DNA from: Enterobacter cancerogenus | Lineage (GTDB): Bacteria; Pseudomonadota; Gammaproteobacteria; Enterobacterales; Enterobacteriaceae | Direction: 5' to 3' | Assembly (NCBI RefSeq): GCF_019047785.1 | Contig: NZ_CP077290.1 | Location: forward strand, 3,534,001 to 3,598,000 | DNA length: 64,000 bases | Shown: piece after piece, positions 37,060 to 45,367 of the stretch | Position numbering within the stretch: the stretch's first letter is position 1 | Layout of the letters: every line of letters starts with the position of its first letter | Notes under the pieces: model-generated | Told to the model about the DNA's origin: nothing | The model's database searches: none | Seen by the model: the letters and a program-made list of their open reading frames with translations, nothing else | Made by a program: the position numbers and the translations under genes

Positions 37060-37075
37060 GTTTCACGGGTGAAAC
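37060..37075. promoter_or_regulatory. Palindromic operator 2
   Basis: GTTTCACGGGTGAAAC: perfect 6-base arms with a 4-base centre. Its centre is 47 bases from that of operator 1. Confidence 0.75.
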
Positions 37076-37328
37076 ACCGGGGTTGTCCCTTTTATTTATT
37101 TCTAATGATCAAAGATAAAATAAGTCAATATCTTTCAGAGAACATTTCTTCCCATCACTAAAACGTATTCCCTCACGCCTGAATAATGAAAATTTCATAT
37201 CGCTGCATTTTTTCGTGATCCTTTGCACACTTAGTTAATTAATTGCCATTCGGTTAACAATTTCGTCACATTGGCGCTTGACGAAAGATTCATCGCTTTT
37301 ATATTGACCGTATTAAATAAGAAACAGA

Positions 37329-37344
37329 GTTTCATATATGAAAC
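37329..37344. promoter_or_regulatory. Palindromic operator 3
   Basis: GTTTCATATATGAAAC: a perfect 16-base palindrome, 8 bases before the GGAGG of the ferredoxin gene. A bound protein here would overlap the start of the operon transcript, which suggests repression. IclR-family dimers usually bind such short palindromes. Confidence 0.8.
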
Positions 37345-37360
37345 AAAAGCCTGGAGGATC

Positions 37361-37687
37361 GTGATGAGCTGGATAGGCGTATGTGACGCAGAACAAGTAC
37401 AGGAAGATTTCCCATTTAGCGGCAACGTCGAGGGCAAAGAGATCGGCGTTTATTTAATTGACGGTGAATATTACGCGCTGGAAGACGTATGTCCGCACGC
37501 TTACGCGCTGCTGAGCCAGGGCTTTGTGGAAGACGGCAAAGTGGAGTGCCCGCTGCATGAGGCGGTTTTTGACGTCAAAACCGGCCAGTGCCTGCACGGC
37601 CCCGGCGGTCGCAACCTCAACCGCTACCCGGTTCGGGTCTTTGAAAACCAAATCCAGATTACCTTTGTCGAGGAGACCGTGGCATGA
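37361..37687 (+). CDS. Rieske [2Fe-2S] ferredoxin of an aromatic oxygenase
   Basis: About 107 residues counted from the ATG at 37364; a GTG at 37361 adjoins it, and GGAGG precedes both by 3-6 bases. The frame is open from 37271 but crosses operator 3, so that start is rejected. Rieske ligands are Cys43-X-His45 (CPHAYALL) and Cys62-X2-His65 (CPLHEAVFD), the low-potential ferredoxin type that carries electrons from a reductase to a Rieske oxygenase. First gene of the rightward operon. Its stop overlaps the next start (ATGA). Confidence 0.93.
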   Translation: MMSWIGVCDAEQVQEDFPFSGNVEGKEIGVYLIDGEYYALEDVCPHAYALLSQGFVEDGKVECPLHEAVFDVKTGQCLHGPGGRNLNRYPVRVFENQIQITFVEETVA

Positions 37688-37992
37688 GCGAGACCCTGAA
37701 CTTTAACCCGGCGCTGCCGGAAAGCCGCCAGTTTACCCCTCCGGCAGAGGGCGGTAACGGCGCGATCCACAAGCCGGGTGAATACCAGAACCTTATCTGG
37801 CAGACCCGCAGTCGCGAGCCGGAAAACTGGGAGCTCCACCTTATCGCCACCCTGGAAGAATTGTTTGAGCAGGGCGCGGAAACCCTGCCGGAGTTGGTGA
37901 ACGGCCTGAACGCCGTCCGCCTGCACGACCAGCAGGGCGAGCCCTGGAGCGAGAACAGCTTCCAGGCATTCTTACAGGTTAACGGCTACTGA
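37684..37992 (+). CDS. Small recombinase-like helix-turn-helix protein, unknown role
   Basis: 102 residues, starting MSETLNFNPALPESRQFTPP. I recognise it only as the small protein often annotated as recombinase-like HTH domain-containing next to Rieske oxygenases. There is a Pro-rich start, then WELHLIATLEELFEQGAETL, which reads as a helix pair, and SFQAFLQVNGY at the end. No metal-binding or catalytic motif is visible. Overlaps of 4 bases with the ferredoxin gene and a 10-base gap to the oxygenase gene suggest a subunit or assembly partner rather than a DNA-binding regulator. It could replace the missing beta subunit. Confidence 0.8.
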   Translation: MSETLNFNPALPESRQFTPPAEGGNGAIHKPGEYQNLIWQTRSREPENWELHLIATLEELFEQGAETLPELVNGLNAVRLHDQQGEPWSENSFQAFLQVNGY

Positions 37993-38002
37993 GGACAACG
38001 CG

Positions 38003-39025
38003 ATGACGACTCCCGTACAACACTATCTTGATAAAGGTCTGCGCGGCCTCTGGTATCCGGTTCTGGCGAGCTGGGAAGTGCAGTCTGCGCCGGTGGGCAT
38101 TACCCGCCTCGGCGAGCAGATTGTGGTCTGGCGTAACAAAGACGGCCAGGTACAGGCGCTGGAAGATCGCTGTCCCCACCGCGGCGCACGGCTGTCGATG
38201 GGCTGGAATCTCGGCGACCGCATCGCCTGCTGGTATCACGGCGTGGAAGTGGCGGGTAACGGCGAGGTGAAAGATGTGCCTGCGGTGGACAAATGCCCGC
38301 TGGTCGGCCAGCAGTGCGTGCGCAGCTACAACGTGCAGGAGGCGCACGGGGCCATTTTCCTGTGGTTCGGCGTTACCGCTGACCAGCAGCCGGACGAGCT
38401 GAGCTTCCCGGATGAACTCGCCGACACCGACAATTTCAGCAACTTCCTCTGCACCGCCGGGTGGAAATGCAACTACCAGTACGCGCTGGAAAACGTGATG
38501 GACCCGATGCACGGTACCTATCTGCACTCGTCGTCGCACTCGATGGCGGAAGGGGACCGCAAGGCGGACATGGTGCTGCAGCCGACCAAAACCGGCTTCA
38601 TCTTTGAGAAAAAAGGGCAGAGCGGCATCAACTTCGACTGGGTGGAGCTGGGCAACAGTGGCACCTGCTGGATGCGCCTGTCCATTCCTTATAAGAAGCG
38701 TTTCGGGCCGGGCGGCCACTTCTTCATCGTCGGCATGGTGGTGCCGGAAGATAACGACAACTGCCGCGTCTTCTTCTGGCGTATCCGCCGGGTGCAGGGC
38801 TGGCAGCGCGACATGTGGCGCTTCATGTACCGCAACCGCCTGGAGAAACTGCACTGGGAAGTTCTCGAGCAGGACCGCGTGGTGCTCGAAAGCCTCGCCC
38901 CGAACGCCCGCGAGCATGAATACCTGTACCAGCACGACGTCGGTCTCTCCCGCCTGCGCCGTATGATGCAAAAGGCGGCGAAAGAGCAGCTGGCGATGCG
39001 TGAAGAACAGCAGGGAGCCGCCTGA
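38003..39025 (+). CDS. Rieske non-haem iron oxygenase, alpha subunit
   Basis: 340 residues. Rieske ligands Cys57/His59 and Cys76/His79 (CPHRGARL; CWYHGVEV). The mononuclear iron site is in ENVMDPMHGTYLH: bridging Asp167, His170 and His175; the third carboxylate should be in the C-terminal part. It is of the short, alpha-only type (phthalate/vanillate oxygenase-like group) and no beta subunit gene is present. With the ferredoxin and the reductase of this operon it forms a three-component system. It could insert both atoms of oxygen (cis-diol) or act as a hydroxylase or O-demethylase; the dehydrogenase and extradiol enzyme that follow favour a diol. The stop shares one base with the next start. 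Confidence 0.93.
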   Translation: MTTPVQHYLDKGLRGLWYPVLASWEVQSAPVGITRLGEQIVVWRNKDGQVQALEDRCPHRGARLSMGWNLGDRIACWYHGVEVAGNGEVKDVPAVDKCPLVGQQCVRSYNVQEAHGAIFLWFGVTADQQPDELSFPDELADTDNFSNFLCTAGWKCNYQYALENVMDPMHGTYLHSSSHSMAEGDRKADMVLQPTKTGFIFEKKGQSGINFDWVELGNSGTCWMRLSIPYKKRFGPGGHFFIVGMVVPEDNDNCRVFFWRIRRVQGWQRDMWRFMYRNRLEKLHWEVLEQDRVVLESLAPNAREHEYLYQHDVGLSRLRRMMQKAAKEQLAMREEQQGAA

Positions 39026-39774
39026 TGAACGGCCTGCTAAACGGGAAGCGCATCGTCGTGACCGGTGCCGCGCGCGGCCTGGGCTATCACTTCGCCAAAG
39101 CCTGCGCGGAGCAGGGGGCGGCGGTGGTGATGTGCGACATCCTGAAAGGCGAGCTGGCCGAAAACGCGCACGGACTGCGTGAGCAGGGCTACGCGATCGA
39201 ATCCCACATTATCGATCTGGCCGATCCGCACGCCATTGAGCAGGTGTTCAGCGCCATTGGCGAGCAGGGACAGATTGACGGGCTGGTGAATAACGCGGCC
39301 ATGGCGACCGGCGTGGGGGGCAAAAACATGCTCGATTACGATCCGGATCTCTGGGATCGGGTGATGAGCGTGAACGTCAAGGGCACCTGGCTGGTGACGC
39401 GCGCCGCCGTGCCGCTGCTGCGCGAGGGGGCCGGGATTGTGAACGTCGCTTCCGACACCGCGCTGTGGGGCGCGCCGCGCCTGATGGCCTATGTCGCCAG
39501 CAAGGGCGCGGTGATTGCCATGACCCGCTCGATGGCCCGTGAGCTGGGTGAAAAACGTATCCGCATCAATGCCATCGCGCCGGGGCTAACCCGCGTCGAG
39601 GCGACCGAGTATGTGCCCGCCGAACGCCATCAGCTGTACGAAAATGGCCGCGCGTTAACCGGCGCGCAGCAGCCGGACGATGTGACGGGCAGCGTGGTCT
39701 GGCTGTTAAGCGATCTGTCGCGGTTCATTACCGGGCAGCTGATTCCGGTCAACGGCGGTTTTGTCTTTAACTGA
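39025..39774 (+). CDS. SDR dehydrogenase, probable cis-dihydrodiol dehydrogenase
   Basis: 249 residues, classical SDR: TGAARGLG (13-20), Asp38 at the end of strand 2 (prefers NAD), NNAA (89-92), Asn117, Ser143, Tyr156 and Lys160 (YVASK). Coupled by a one-base overlap to the Rieske oxygenase, it is placed to oxidise a cis-dihydrodiol to a catechol and regenerate NADH for the reductase. Other alcohol substrates cannot be excluded from sequence alone. Confidence 0.9.
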   Translation: MNGLLNGKRIVVTGAARGLGYHFAKACAEQGAAVVMCDILKGELAENAHGLREQGYAIESHIIDLADPHAIEQVFSAIGEQGQIDGLVNNAAMATGVGGKNMLDYDPDLWDRVMSVNVKGTWLVTRAAVPLLREGAGIVNVASDTALWGAPRLMAYVASKGAVIAMTRSMARELGEKRIRINAIAPGLTRVEATEYVPAERHQLYENGRALTGAQQPDDVTGSVVWLLSDLSRFITGQLIPVNGGFVFN

Positions 39775-39780
39775 GGCCTG

Positions 39781-40575
39781 ATGAATATGGAAAACGATCG
39801 TGAAGTGAAGTATCTCGTGCCGGGGCTGGAGCGCGGTCTCCAGCTGCTGTTGGCCTTCGGCGAGCAGCACCGCGATCTGACCTTTGCCGAGCTGCACCGG
39901 CTGGTGGACATGCCAAAAGCCACCGCCTACCGCGTGGTGCAGACGCTGGAATACATGGGCTTTCTGGAGCGCAACGCGCGCACCAATACTTTCTCGCTCG
40001 GCATGAACGTGCTGCGCCTGGGCTTTGAATACATCGCCTCGCTGGATGTGGCCCAGGTCGGCCAGCCGGTTATCGAACAGTTGCGCGACGTCAGCCAGTG
40101 CAGCAGCCATCTGGCGATCCGCGACGGGCGCGACATCATCTACGTCGCCCGCGTCAGCGCTGCCGGTTCGCGCATCAACCAGGTGAGCATTGGCACCCGC
40201 CTGCCGGTGCACTGCACCTCGCTTGGCCGCATGCTGCTGACCGACATTTCGCGCGCTGACTTTGAACACCTGTTCCCGCACGAGCGCCTGCCGGGCAACA
40301 CGCCGGGGCAGCTTCACGACCGCGAAGCGCTGTGGCAGATGGTGCAGCAGGACAAAGCCCGCGGGTTTGTCATCGGCGAATCTTTCTTCCGTCACGGTAT
40401 CTCCTCCATCGTCTATCCGGTGTATGACCGCAGTGGACGGGTGGCAGCGGTGGTCAGCATTCTGGTGCCGTCGGAGGAGATCCCCCAGCCCGACCGCGAG
40501 CGCCTGCAAAACGAGGTCCGTCTGGCGGCGGATAAAATCTCTGGCTTCTTAGGGTATTTGTCACAGGCCAGTTAA
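39781..40575 (+). CDS. IclR-family transcriptional regulator
   Basis: 264 residues. Winged helix-turn-helix at about 12-75 (LVPGLERGLQLLLAFGE; TFAELHRLVDMPKATAYRVV), then the IclR effector-binding domain (CSSHLAIRDGRDIIYVARV; SIGTRLPVHCTSLGRMLL; GFVIGESFFRHGISSIVYPV). The family binds aromatic acids and small metabolites and regulates degradation operons. It lies inside the operon 6 bases after the SDR, so it would be autoregulated. The three palindromes in 36961-37360 are the obvious targets. Confidence 0.95.
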   Translation: MNMENDREVKYLVPGLERGLQLLLAFGEQHRDLTFAELHRLVDMPKATAYRVVQTLEYMGFLERNARTNTFSLGMNVLRLGFEYIASLDVAQVGQPVIEQLRDVSQCSSHLAIRDGRDIIYVARVSAAGSRINQVSIGTRLPVHCTSLGRMLLTDISRADFEHLFPHERLPGNTPGQLHDREALWQMVQQDKARGFVIGESFFRHGISSIVYPVYDRSGRVAAVVSILVPSEEIPQPDRERLQNEVRLAADKISGFLGYLSQAS

Positions 40576-40653
40576 ATCAGTGAGTTAACGTCAGGCGCTT
40601 TGCTGCGTCGGGCATGTTTTACGCCCAATTTGGGCCAGATGAGGCAACGAACG

Positions 40654-41580
40654 ATGAGTGTAACCGGAATTGAAAAGCTGGAATTTGGCGTCGACAACCT
40701 GACGCACTGCGCCAAATTCATGCGTGATTTTGGCCTGACGGGCGATGCCAGCGGCCAGCGTTTTACCACCCTGAGCGGCGCGCGCGTCGAGCTAAACCCG
40801 ATTGACAGCCCCGACCTGCCGCCGGCGTTTGAAGCGGGCAACACCCTGCGCCGCATGACCTGGGCGGTGACAACTCAGGACGAGCTGGATGCCTTGCGCC
40901 CGACGCTGGCGCAGCAGCCCGGTTTTCGCCAGGTGGGCGATGCGCTGGAGTGCCGCGATCCGAACGGCATGACCCTGCGCGTACAGGTGAGCCAGCAGGT
41001 GCCGGTTGAGCTGAACGTCGAGCCGATTAACCAGTGGGGCGACGCCCGCCGCATCGACACGCCAAGCCCGGTGTATGACCGCGCCCAGCCGATCAACGTC
41101 GGCCACGTGGTGTTCTTCGTCGAGGAGCTGGCGGCGGTAGAACAGTTCTACCGCGAAGTGCTCGGCTTCCAGGTTTCCGACCGCTACATCAACCGCGCCG
41201 TGTTCCTGCGCTGTGGCCCGCGCGGTGGCCATCACAATTTGTTCCTGCTTCAGCTACCGAACCGCAAGCGCGGCCTGAACCACGTCGCCTTTACCGTGCG
41301 CGACATTCATGAGGTGATCGGCGGCGGCATTGCGATGAATAAAAACGACTGGAGCACCTTTATCGGGCCGGGCCGCCATCCGGTGTCGTCTGCCTACTTC
41401 TGGTACGTCAACAGCCCGACCGGCGGCGCGTTTGAATACTACACCAACGACGACTACCTGACCGAAAACTGGCAGCCGCGCGAGCTGGAGCACTCCCTGA
41501 TCTCCTTCACCGAATGGGCGGTAGAGGGCGGGATTGACCATGACACGCGCCGCCAGCAGAAAAAGCCGGAGGCGGTATGA
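40654..41580 (+). CDS. Type I extradiol ring-cleavage dioxygenase (VOC fold)
   Basis: 308 residues in two VOC modules, the length of catechol 2,3-dioxygenase. Iron ligands His151, His210 and Glu261 (NVGHVVFF; GLNHVAFT; GAFEYY) and the catalytic residues His194, His242 and Tyr251 sit at the spacings of XylE (His153, His214, Glu265; His199, His246, Tyr255). So it should be an active meta-cleavage enzyme, not a degenerate VOC protein. ATG 40654 has GAGG upstream; 18 further codons in frame precede it. A 78-base gap before it contains gcccaatttgggc (a small palindrome, 40623-40635) and may hold an internal promoter or processing site. The stop overlaps the reductase start (ATGA). Confidence 0.92.
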   Translation: MSVTGIEKLEFGVDNLTHCAKFMRDFGLTGDASGQRFTTLSGARVELNPIDSPDLPPAFEAGNTLRRMTWAVTTQDELDALRPTLAQQPGFRQVGDALECRDPNGMTLRVQVSQQVPVELNVEPINQWGDARRIDTPSPVYDRAQPINVGHVVFFVEELAAVEQFYREVLGFQVSDRYINRAVFLRCGPRGGHHNLFLLQLPNRKRGLNHVAFTVRDIHEVIGGGIAMNKNDWSTFIGPGRHPVSSAYFWYVNSPTGGAFEYYTNDDYLTENWQPRELEHSLISFTEWAVEGGIDHDTRRQQKKPEAV

Positions 41581-42764
41581 CCTCGCGCATTGTCATTATC
41601 GGCGGCGGCCAGGCGGGTGGCTGGGCGGCGAAAACCCTGCGCGACGAGGGCTTCGACGGCGAGATTTGCGTGGTGGCGGAAGAGGAGTGGGATTTTTATG
41701 AACGTCCGCCGCTCTCGAAAGCCGCGTTGCTGGACGCCGATGCCGCACTGCCGCGCCTGTTTTCGGAAGACGCTCAGCAGGCGCTGAATCTGACCTGGTA
41801 CCGCCCCTTGCGCGCCACGCAGATCGATCGCGCCGCGAAAAGGGTGCATTTAAGCAACGGCGAGCTTCTTAGTTACAACATCCTTTTAATTGCGACCGGT
41901 GGGCGGGCGCGTCTGCCGGGCGAGGCGTGGGGAAAACATCCGCAGGTCTACACCCTGCGCCACTGGCAGGACGCGCAGCGCCTGAAAACGCGTCTGGCGC
42001 AAAGCAACACCCTGGCGATTGTCGGCGGCGGCTGGATCGGCCTGGAGATTGCCGCCTCGGCGCGCAAAAGCGGCGTGGCGGTCACGCTGTTCGAGCAGCA
42101 GCCTGCCCTGTGCATGCGCTCGGTGAGCGGCGAGGTGTCCCGACAGCTGGAGCGGATCCACCGCGAGCAGGGCGTGGATATCCGCACCGGCTGCGGCGCG
42201 CTGGAGCTTGACGATCACCACGGTCTGCCGGTGATCCACTGCGACGGCAAACGCGAAACCTTCGATGCGGTAGTGGTGGGGATCGGCGTCGATCTGAACC
42301 TTGAGCTGGCCCGCGACGCCGGGCTGAACACCGACCGCGGGATCGTGGTCGACGCGCAGGGACGCACGTCGGATCCGGCCATCTTTGCCGCGGGCGATGT
42401 GGCGCAGCATCACCACTACGGGCTGTGTATCCAGTCGTGGGCCTTCGCCCAGAATCAGGCGGTGGCGACGGCGAAAGCGATGCTTAACCCCGACGCGCCG
42501 GGCTACGACGACGCGCCGTGGCTGTGGTCGGATCAATATCAGCACAACATTCAGATCCTCGGCATTCCGCAGCCTGGCGGCAAAACCGTCGTTCGTGATA
42601 ACGCGCTGTTCTTCTCGCTGGACGACGGCGGACGGTTGACGCAGCTGGTGGCCTTTAACGACGCGCGTACCGTCAAGCTGGCGAAGCGCTGGATGGCGGC
42701 GGGACGAGACTTGTCGGACGTGCCGCTGAGCGACCCGGCCTTTTCACTGATGTCACTGCGATAG
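41577..42764 (+). CDS. Ferredoxin--NAD(+) reductase component (HcaD/BphA4-like)
   Basis: 395 residues. FAD-binding GGGQAGG near residue 10, ERPPLSKAAL near 43, a central NAD-binding IVGGGWIGLEIA near 145, and DPAIFAAGDVAQ near 263, typical of the reductases of three-component dioxygenases. The C-terminal domain ends SDPAFSLMSLR. It passes electrons from NADH to the Rieske ferredoxin encoded at the start of the operon. It has a 4-base overlap with the extradiol gene. Confidence 0.94.
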   Translation: MTSRIVIIGGGQAGGWAAKTLRDEGFDGEICVVAEEEWDFYERPPLSKAALLDADAALPRLFSEDAQQALNLTWYRPLRATQIDRAAKRVHLSNGELLSYNILLIATGGRARLPGEAWGKHPQVYTLRHWQDAQRLKTRLAQSNTLAIVGGGWIGLEIAASARKSGVAVTLFEQQPALCMRSVSGEVSRQLERIHREQGVDIRTGCGALELDDHHGLPVIHCDGKRETFDAVVVGIGVDLNLELARDAGLNTDRGIVVDAQGRTSDPAIFAAGDVAQHHHYGLCIQSWAFAQNQAVATAKAMLNPDAPGYDDAPWLWSDQYQHNIQILGIPQPGGKTVVRDNALFFSLDDGGRLTQLVAFNDARTVKLAKRWMAAGRDLSDVPLSDPAFSLMSLR

Positions 42765-42789
42765 CTAACCCGCACCCGTAGGGGGAGAC

Positions 42790-44046
42790 ATGACCACATT
42801 CGAGACCAACGCCGCGCCCGCAGAGGCGAGCGGCGAGGGGACCCGCACGCCTGAAAACGCGGTGCGCTGGGCTATCCCGCTGTCGCTGCTGGCCTGTGTA
42901 CTGCTGGCGTTTTTCGACAAAATCAGCATCGCGGCGCTGTTTTCCGATGACCATTTCCAGCAGGCGATGGGCATCGATTTCGACACCACGCGCCTTGGCA
43001 TCCTGATGAGCGCCTTTCTTCTGAGCTACGGCTTTTCATCGGTCCTGCTCAGCGGGTTGGGGGACAAAATCCCGCCGCTGCGCCTGCTCACCGGCATGAT
43101 GGCGGTGTGGTGCGTGCTGATGGTGGCGATGGGCTTCACCCATAACTACACGGTGATGATTGTCCTGCGCATTCTGCTGGGCATCGCCGAAGGGCCGCTG
43201 TTCCCGCTGGCGTTCGCCATCGTGCGCCATAACTTCCCGCAGCATCTGCAGGCGCGCGCCACCATGCTGTGGCTGCTCGGCACGCCGGTGGGGGCGGCAA
43301 TTGGCTTCCCGCTCTCCCTCTGGCTGCTCAACACCTTCGGCTGGCAAAGCACCTTCTTTGTCATGGCGATGCTCACCGTTCCGGTGCTGATCTTTGTGCG
43401 CATTGGCCTGCGCGGTATTCGTCTCGACGTGAAGCCGGCAACCGCGCAGGCGTCACGGGACGAGCGGCGTGCGGCCCGGCGCGAGCTGTTTGTCAGCCCG
43501 CACTTCTGGGTAATCTGCGTCTTTAACGTTGCGTTTCTCACCTACCTGTGGGGGATCAACGGCTGGCTGCCGGGCTACCTGATCAAGGGCAAGGGCATTC
43601 ATCTGGAGCACGCGGGCTGGCTGTCGTCGATGCCGTTTATCGCCATGCTGGCGGGCGAGGTGATTGGCGCTTGGCTCTCGGACCGCGTCGATAAGCGTGC
43701 GGCGGCCTGTTTTATCTCCATGGCGGGCGCAGCCGTCGGGCTGACGGCGGTGATGCACCTTGATACACCCCTGACGATTATCGCGGCGATGAGCTTTAGC
43801 ACCTTTATGTGGGGCACGGGCGCGCCGAACATTTTTGCCCTGCTGGCGAAGGCCACCCATCCCCGGGTGAGCGCGACGGCGGGCGGCATTTTCAACGGGC
43901 TGGGAAACTTTGCCGGGGCGCTGTCGCCCGCGGTGATGGGGGGGCTTATCGCCTTCACCCACAGCATGGATTCCGGGCTGATTTTTCTGGCGGTGATGGC
44001 GGCGGTGGGCTGCGTCCTGTTACTGCCGCTGCTGAGACGTTACTGA
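42790..44046 (+). CDS. MFS transporter inside the catabolic operon (ACS type)
   Basis: 418 residues with 12 hydrophobic segments after a polar N-terminal tail of about 30 residues. FFDKISIAALFSDDHFQQ in TM1, GYGFSSVLLSGLGDKIPP and ILLGIAEGPLFPLAFAIVR are ACS-family features. It probably imports the substrate or an intermediate. It is distantly similar to the divergent transporter at 35746-36960 in these same motifs, so two carriers of one family serve the cluster, perhaps for different compounds or directions. Confidence 0.9.
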   Translation: MTTFETNAAPAEASGEGTRTPENAVRWAIPLSLLACVLLAFFDKISIAALFSDDHFQQAMGIDFDTTRLGILMSAFLLSYGFSSVLLSGLGDKIPPLRLLTGMMAVWCVLMVAMGFTHNYTVMIVLRILLGIAEGPLFPLAFAIVRHNFPQHLQARATMLWLLGTPVGAAIGFPLSLWLLNTFGWQSTFFVMAMLTVPVLIFVRIGLRGIRLDVKPATAQASRDERRAARRELFVSPHFWVICVFNVAFLTYLWGINGWLPGYLIKGKGIHLEHAGWLSSMPFIAMLAGEVIGAWLSDRVDKRAAACFISMAGAAVGLTAVMHLDTPLTIIAAMSFSTFMWGTGAPNIFALLAKATHPRVSATAGGIFNGLGNFAGALSPAVMGGLIAFTHSMDSGLIFLAVMAAVGCVLLLPLLRRY

Positions 44047-44056
44047 GGAGAGTGTC

Positions 44057-44587
44057 ATGACTGATTCAACCGTAACTGCAAAACCGGGCGTTAAGCCTGA
44101 GCATCTGACCATGGAAGAGTGGGTCGAGTCGCGCATTGCGCGCTTTGAAGGCCGCAAGTATGACTGGAACGCCCTGAAGTTCCAGGCCGACTATGACCCG
44201 AAATACCGCCGCGCGCAGATGCGCTATATCGGCACCGGCGCAACCGGCGTGGCGAACGACACCAATACCGTTCAGGCCGACCACTTCACCTTCTCCACCA
44301 TGGTATTGCCGTCGAAGTGCGAAGGGCCGCTGCACCTGCACGACGACGTGGAAGAGGTCTTCTTCATGCTCAAAGGGCAGATCACCCTGATGATTCAGGA
44401 CGGCGACAACTACACCGAAACCGTACTGCGCGAGCGCGACCTGATCTCCGTTCCGCCGGGTATCTACCGCGGGCTGTTTAACCACGGCGAAGAAGAGGCG
44501 CTGATGTGCGTGATGCTGGGAACCAACAAGCCGGAAATCCCAACCTATCCGGCCGATCATCCGCTCTCTAAAGTGAAGCGCGGGTAA
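44057..44587 (+). CDS. Cupin-domain protein
   Basis: 176 residues. One cupin barrel with the metal site GPLHLHDDVEEVFFMLKG: His93, His95 and a Glu at 99 or 100, and a later His in LFNHGEE as the fourth ligand. Such single cupins are dioxygenases, isomerases or decarboxylases acting on small acids; I cannot assign the reaction. The first 50 residues (EEWVESRIARFEGRKYDWNA) are specific to this group. It is 10 bases after the transporter and 9 before the hydrolase, so it belongs to the pathway. Confidence 0.85.
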   Translation: MTDSTVTAKPGVKPEHLTMEEWVESRIARFEGRKYDWNALKFQADYDPKYRRAQMRYIGTGATGVANDTNTVQADHFTFSTMVLPSKCEGPLHLHDDVEEVFFMLKGQITLMIQDGDNYTETVLRERDLISVPPGIYRGLFNHGEEEALMCVMLGTNKPEIPTYPADHPLSKVKRG

Positions 44588-44596
44588 GGGGGCGGG

Positions 44597-45367
44597 ATGA
44601 CGGGCTTTCGCGAACAGGGAAGCGGCACCCCGCTGATGCTGCTGCACGGTATCAGCTCCGGCGCGGCCTCCTGGCATAAGCAGATGGCGCTGAGCGGTTT
44701 TCGCGTGCTGGCGTGGGACATGCCCGGTTATGGCGAAAGTCCAATGCTGGCGACCGAACGCGCGAACGCGGGCGATTACGCCGACGCGCTGGCAGCAATG
44801 CTCGATCGCGCGGGCGTCTGGCAGGCGGTGCTGGTCGGGCACTCGCTGGGGGCGCTGGTCGCCAGCGCCTTTGCCGCGAAGTTTCCGCAACGCGTGCTGC
44901 ATCTGGTGCTGGCGGACGCGGCGCAGGGCTACGGCCAGGCCGCGCCGGAGCAGCGCGAGCAGGTGTGGCGCAACCGCGAGCAGCAGATCGCGCTGGGCGG
45001 CGACATACTCGCCCAGACCCGCGCGGCGAAGCTGTTGCGCCCCGGCGCGCGCGCGGAGGACATCGCGACCGTTGCGACGGGCATGCGTGCCCTGCGCCCG
45101 GAAGGCTATCTCGCCGCCGCGTGGATGCTGGCGCACGACGATATACACGGCTGGCTGACGCGCTATTCGGGCACCTTTGAAGTCTGGTGCGGCGAGCAGG
45201 ATGCCATCACCCAACCCGAGCTGGTGCAGGGGCTGGCGCTGCGCTACGGCATGCCGTTCACCGCCATTCCGCAGGCCGGACACGCCAGCTATCTCGATAA
45301 CGCGGCGTTTTTTAATCAACAGCTTTTACGTATTCACCAGGAGGTAGGCGATGAATGCACACATTGA
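44597..45367 (+). CDS. Alpha/beta hydrolase, candidate C-C bond (meta-cleavage product) hydrolase
   Basis: 256 residues. Oxyanion region LLHGISSGAASW, nucleophile Ser83 in VGHSLGAL, acid Asp202 in GEQDAIT, His229 in QAGHASY: an intact triad. In extradiol pathways such an enzyme cleaves the ring-opened dienoate, and the order dioxygenase, then hydrolase fits; an ester or lactone substrate is also possible. Its last 17 bases overlap the next gene in another frame. Confidence 0.85.
   Translation: MTGFREQGSGTPLMLLHGISSGAASWHKQMALSGFRVLAWDMPGYGESPMLATERANAGDYADALAAMLDRAGVWQAVLVGHSLGALVASAFAAKFPQRVLHLVLADAAQGYGQAAPEQREQVWRNREQQIALGGDILAQTRAAKLLRPGARAEDIATVATGMRALRPEGYLAAAWMLAHDDIHGWLTRYSGTFEVWCGEQDAITQPELVQGLALRYGMPFTAIPQAGHASYLDNAAFFNQQLLRIHQEVGDECTH

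Larger units (their letters stand above)
36961..37360. promoter_or_regulatory. Divergent control region of the catabolic cluster
   Basis: A 400-base AT-rich space between the divergent MFS gene and the Rieske ferredoxin gene, in sharp contrast to the GC-rich genes around it. It holds three GTTTCA-N4-TGAAAC palindromes (separate entries), a related odd palindrome ATGAAAATTTCAT at 37186-37198, and a TTGACG hexamer at 37278-37283 that could be the -35 of the rightward promoter, with a poor -10 (ATATTG) 17 bases on. I see no small gene or structured RNA in it. Confidence 0.7.

Noticed and set aside
37013..37344. KdgR operators
   Set aside because: KdgR sites have TGAAAC before GTTTCA (arms pointing the other way) and longer flanking A/T. 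Here the order is reversed, and no pectin or KDG gene is present.
37271..37363. Longer N-terminus for the Rieske ferredoxin (start at 37271)
   Set aside because: It would begin upstream of operator 3 and add 31 residues unlike any ferredoxin. GGAGG sits properly before the GTG/ATG at 37361-37364.
44066..45319. Long minus-strand open frame (417 codons) opposite the cupin and hydrolase genes
   Set aside because: It is a codon-bias shadow in GC-rich DNA. The plus-strand genes here have clear cupin and hydrolase active sites and tight operon spacing; the minus product is His/Arg/Ala-rich without any family feature.
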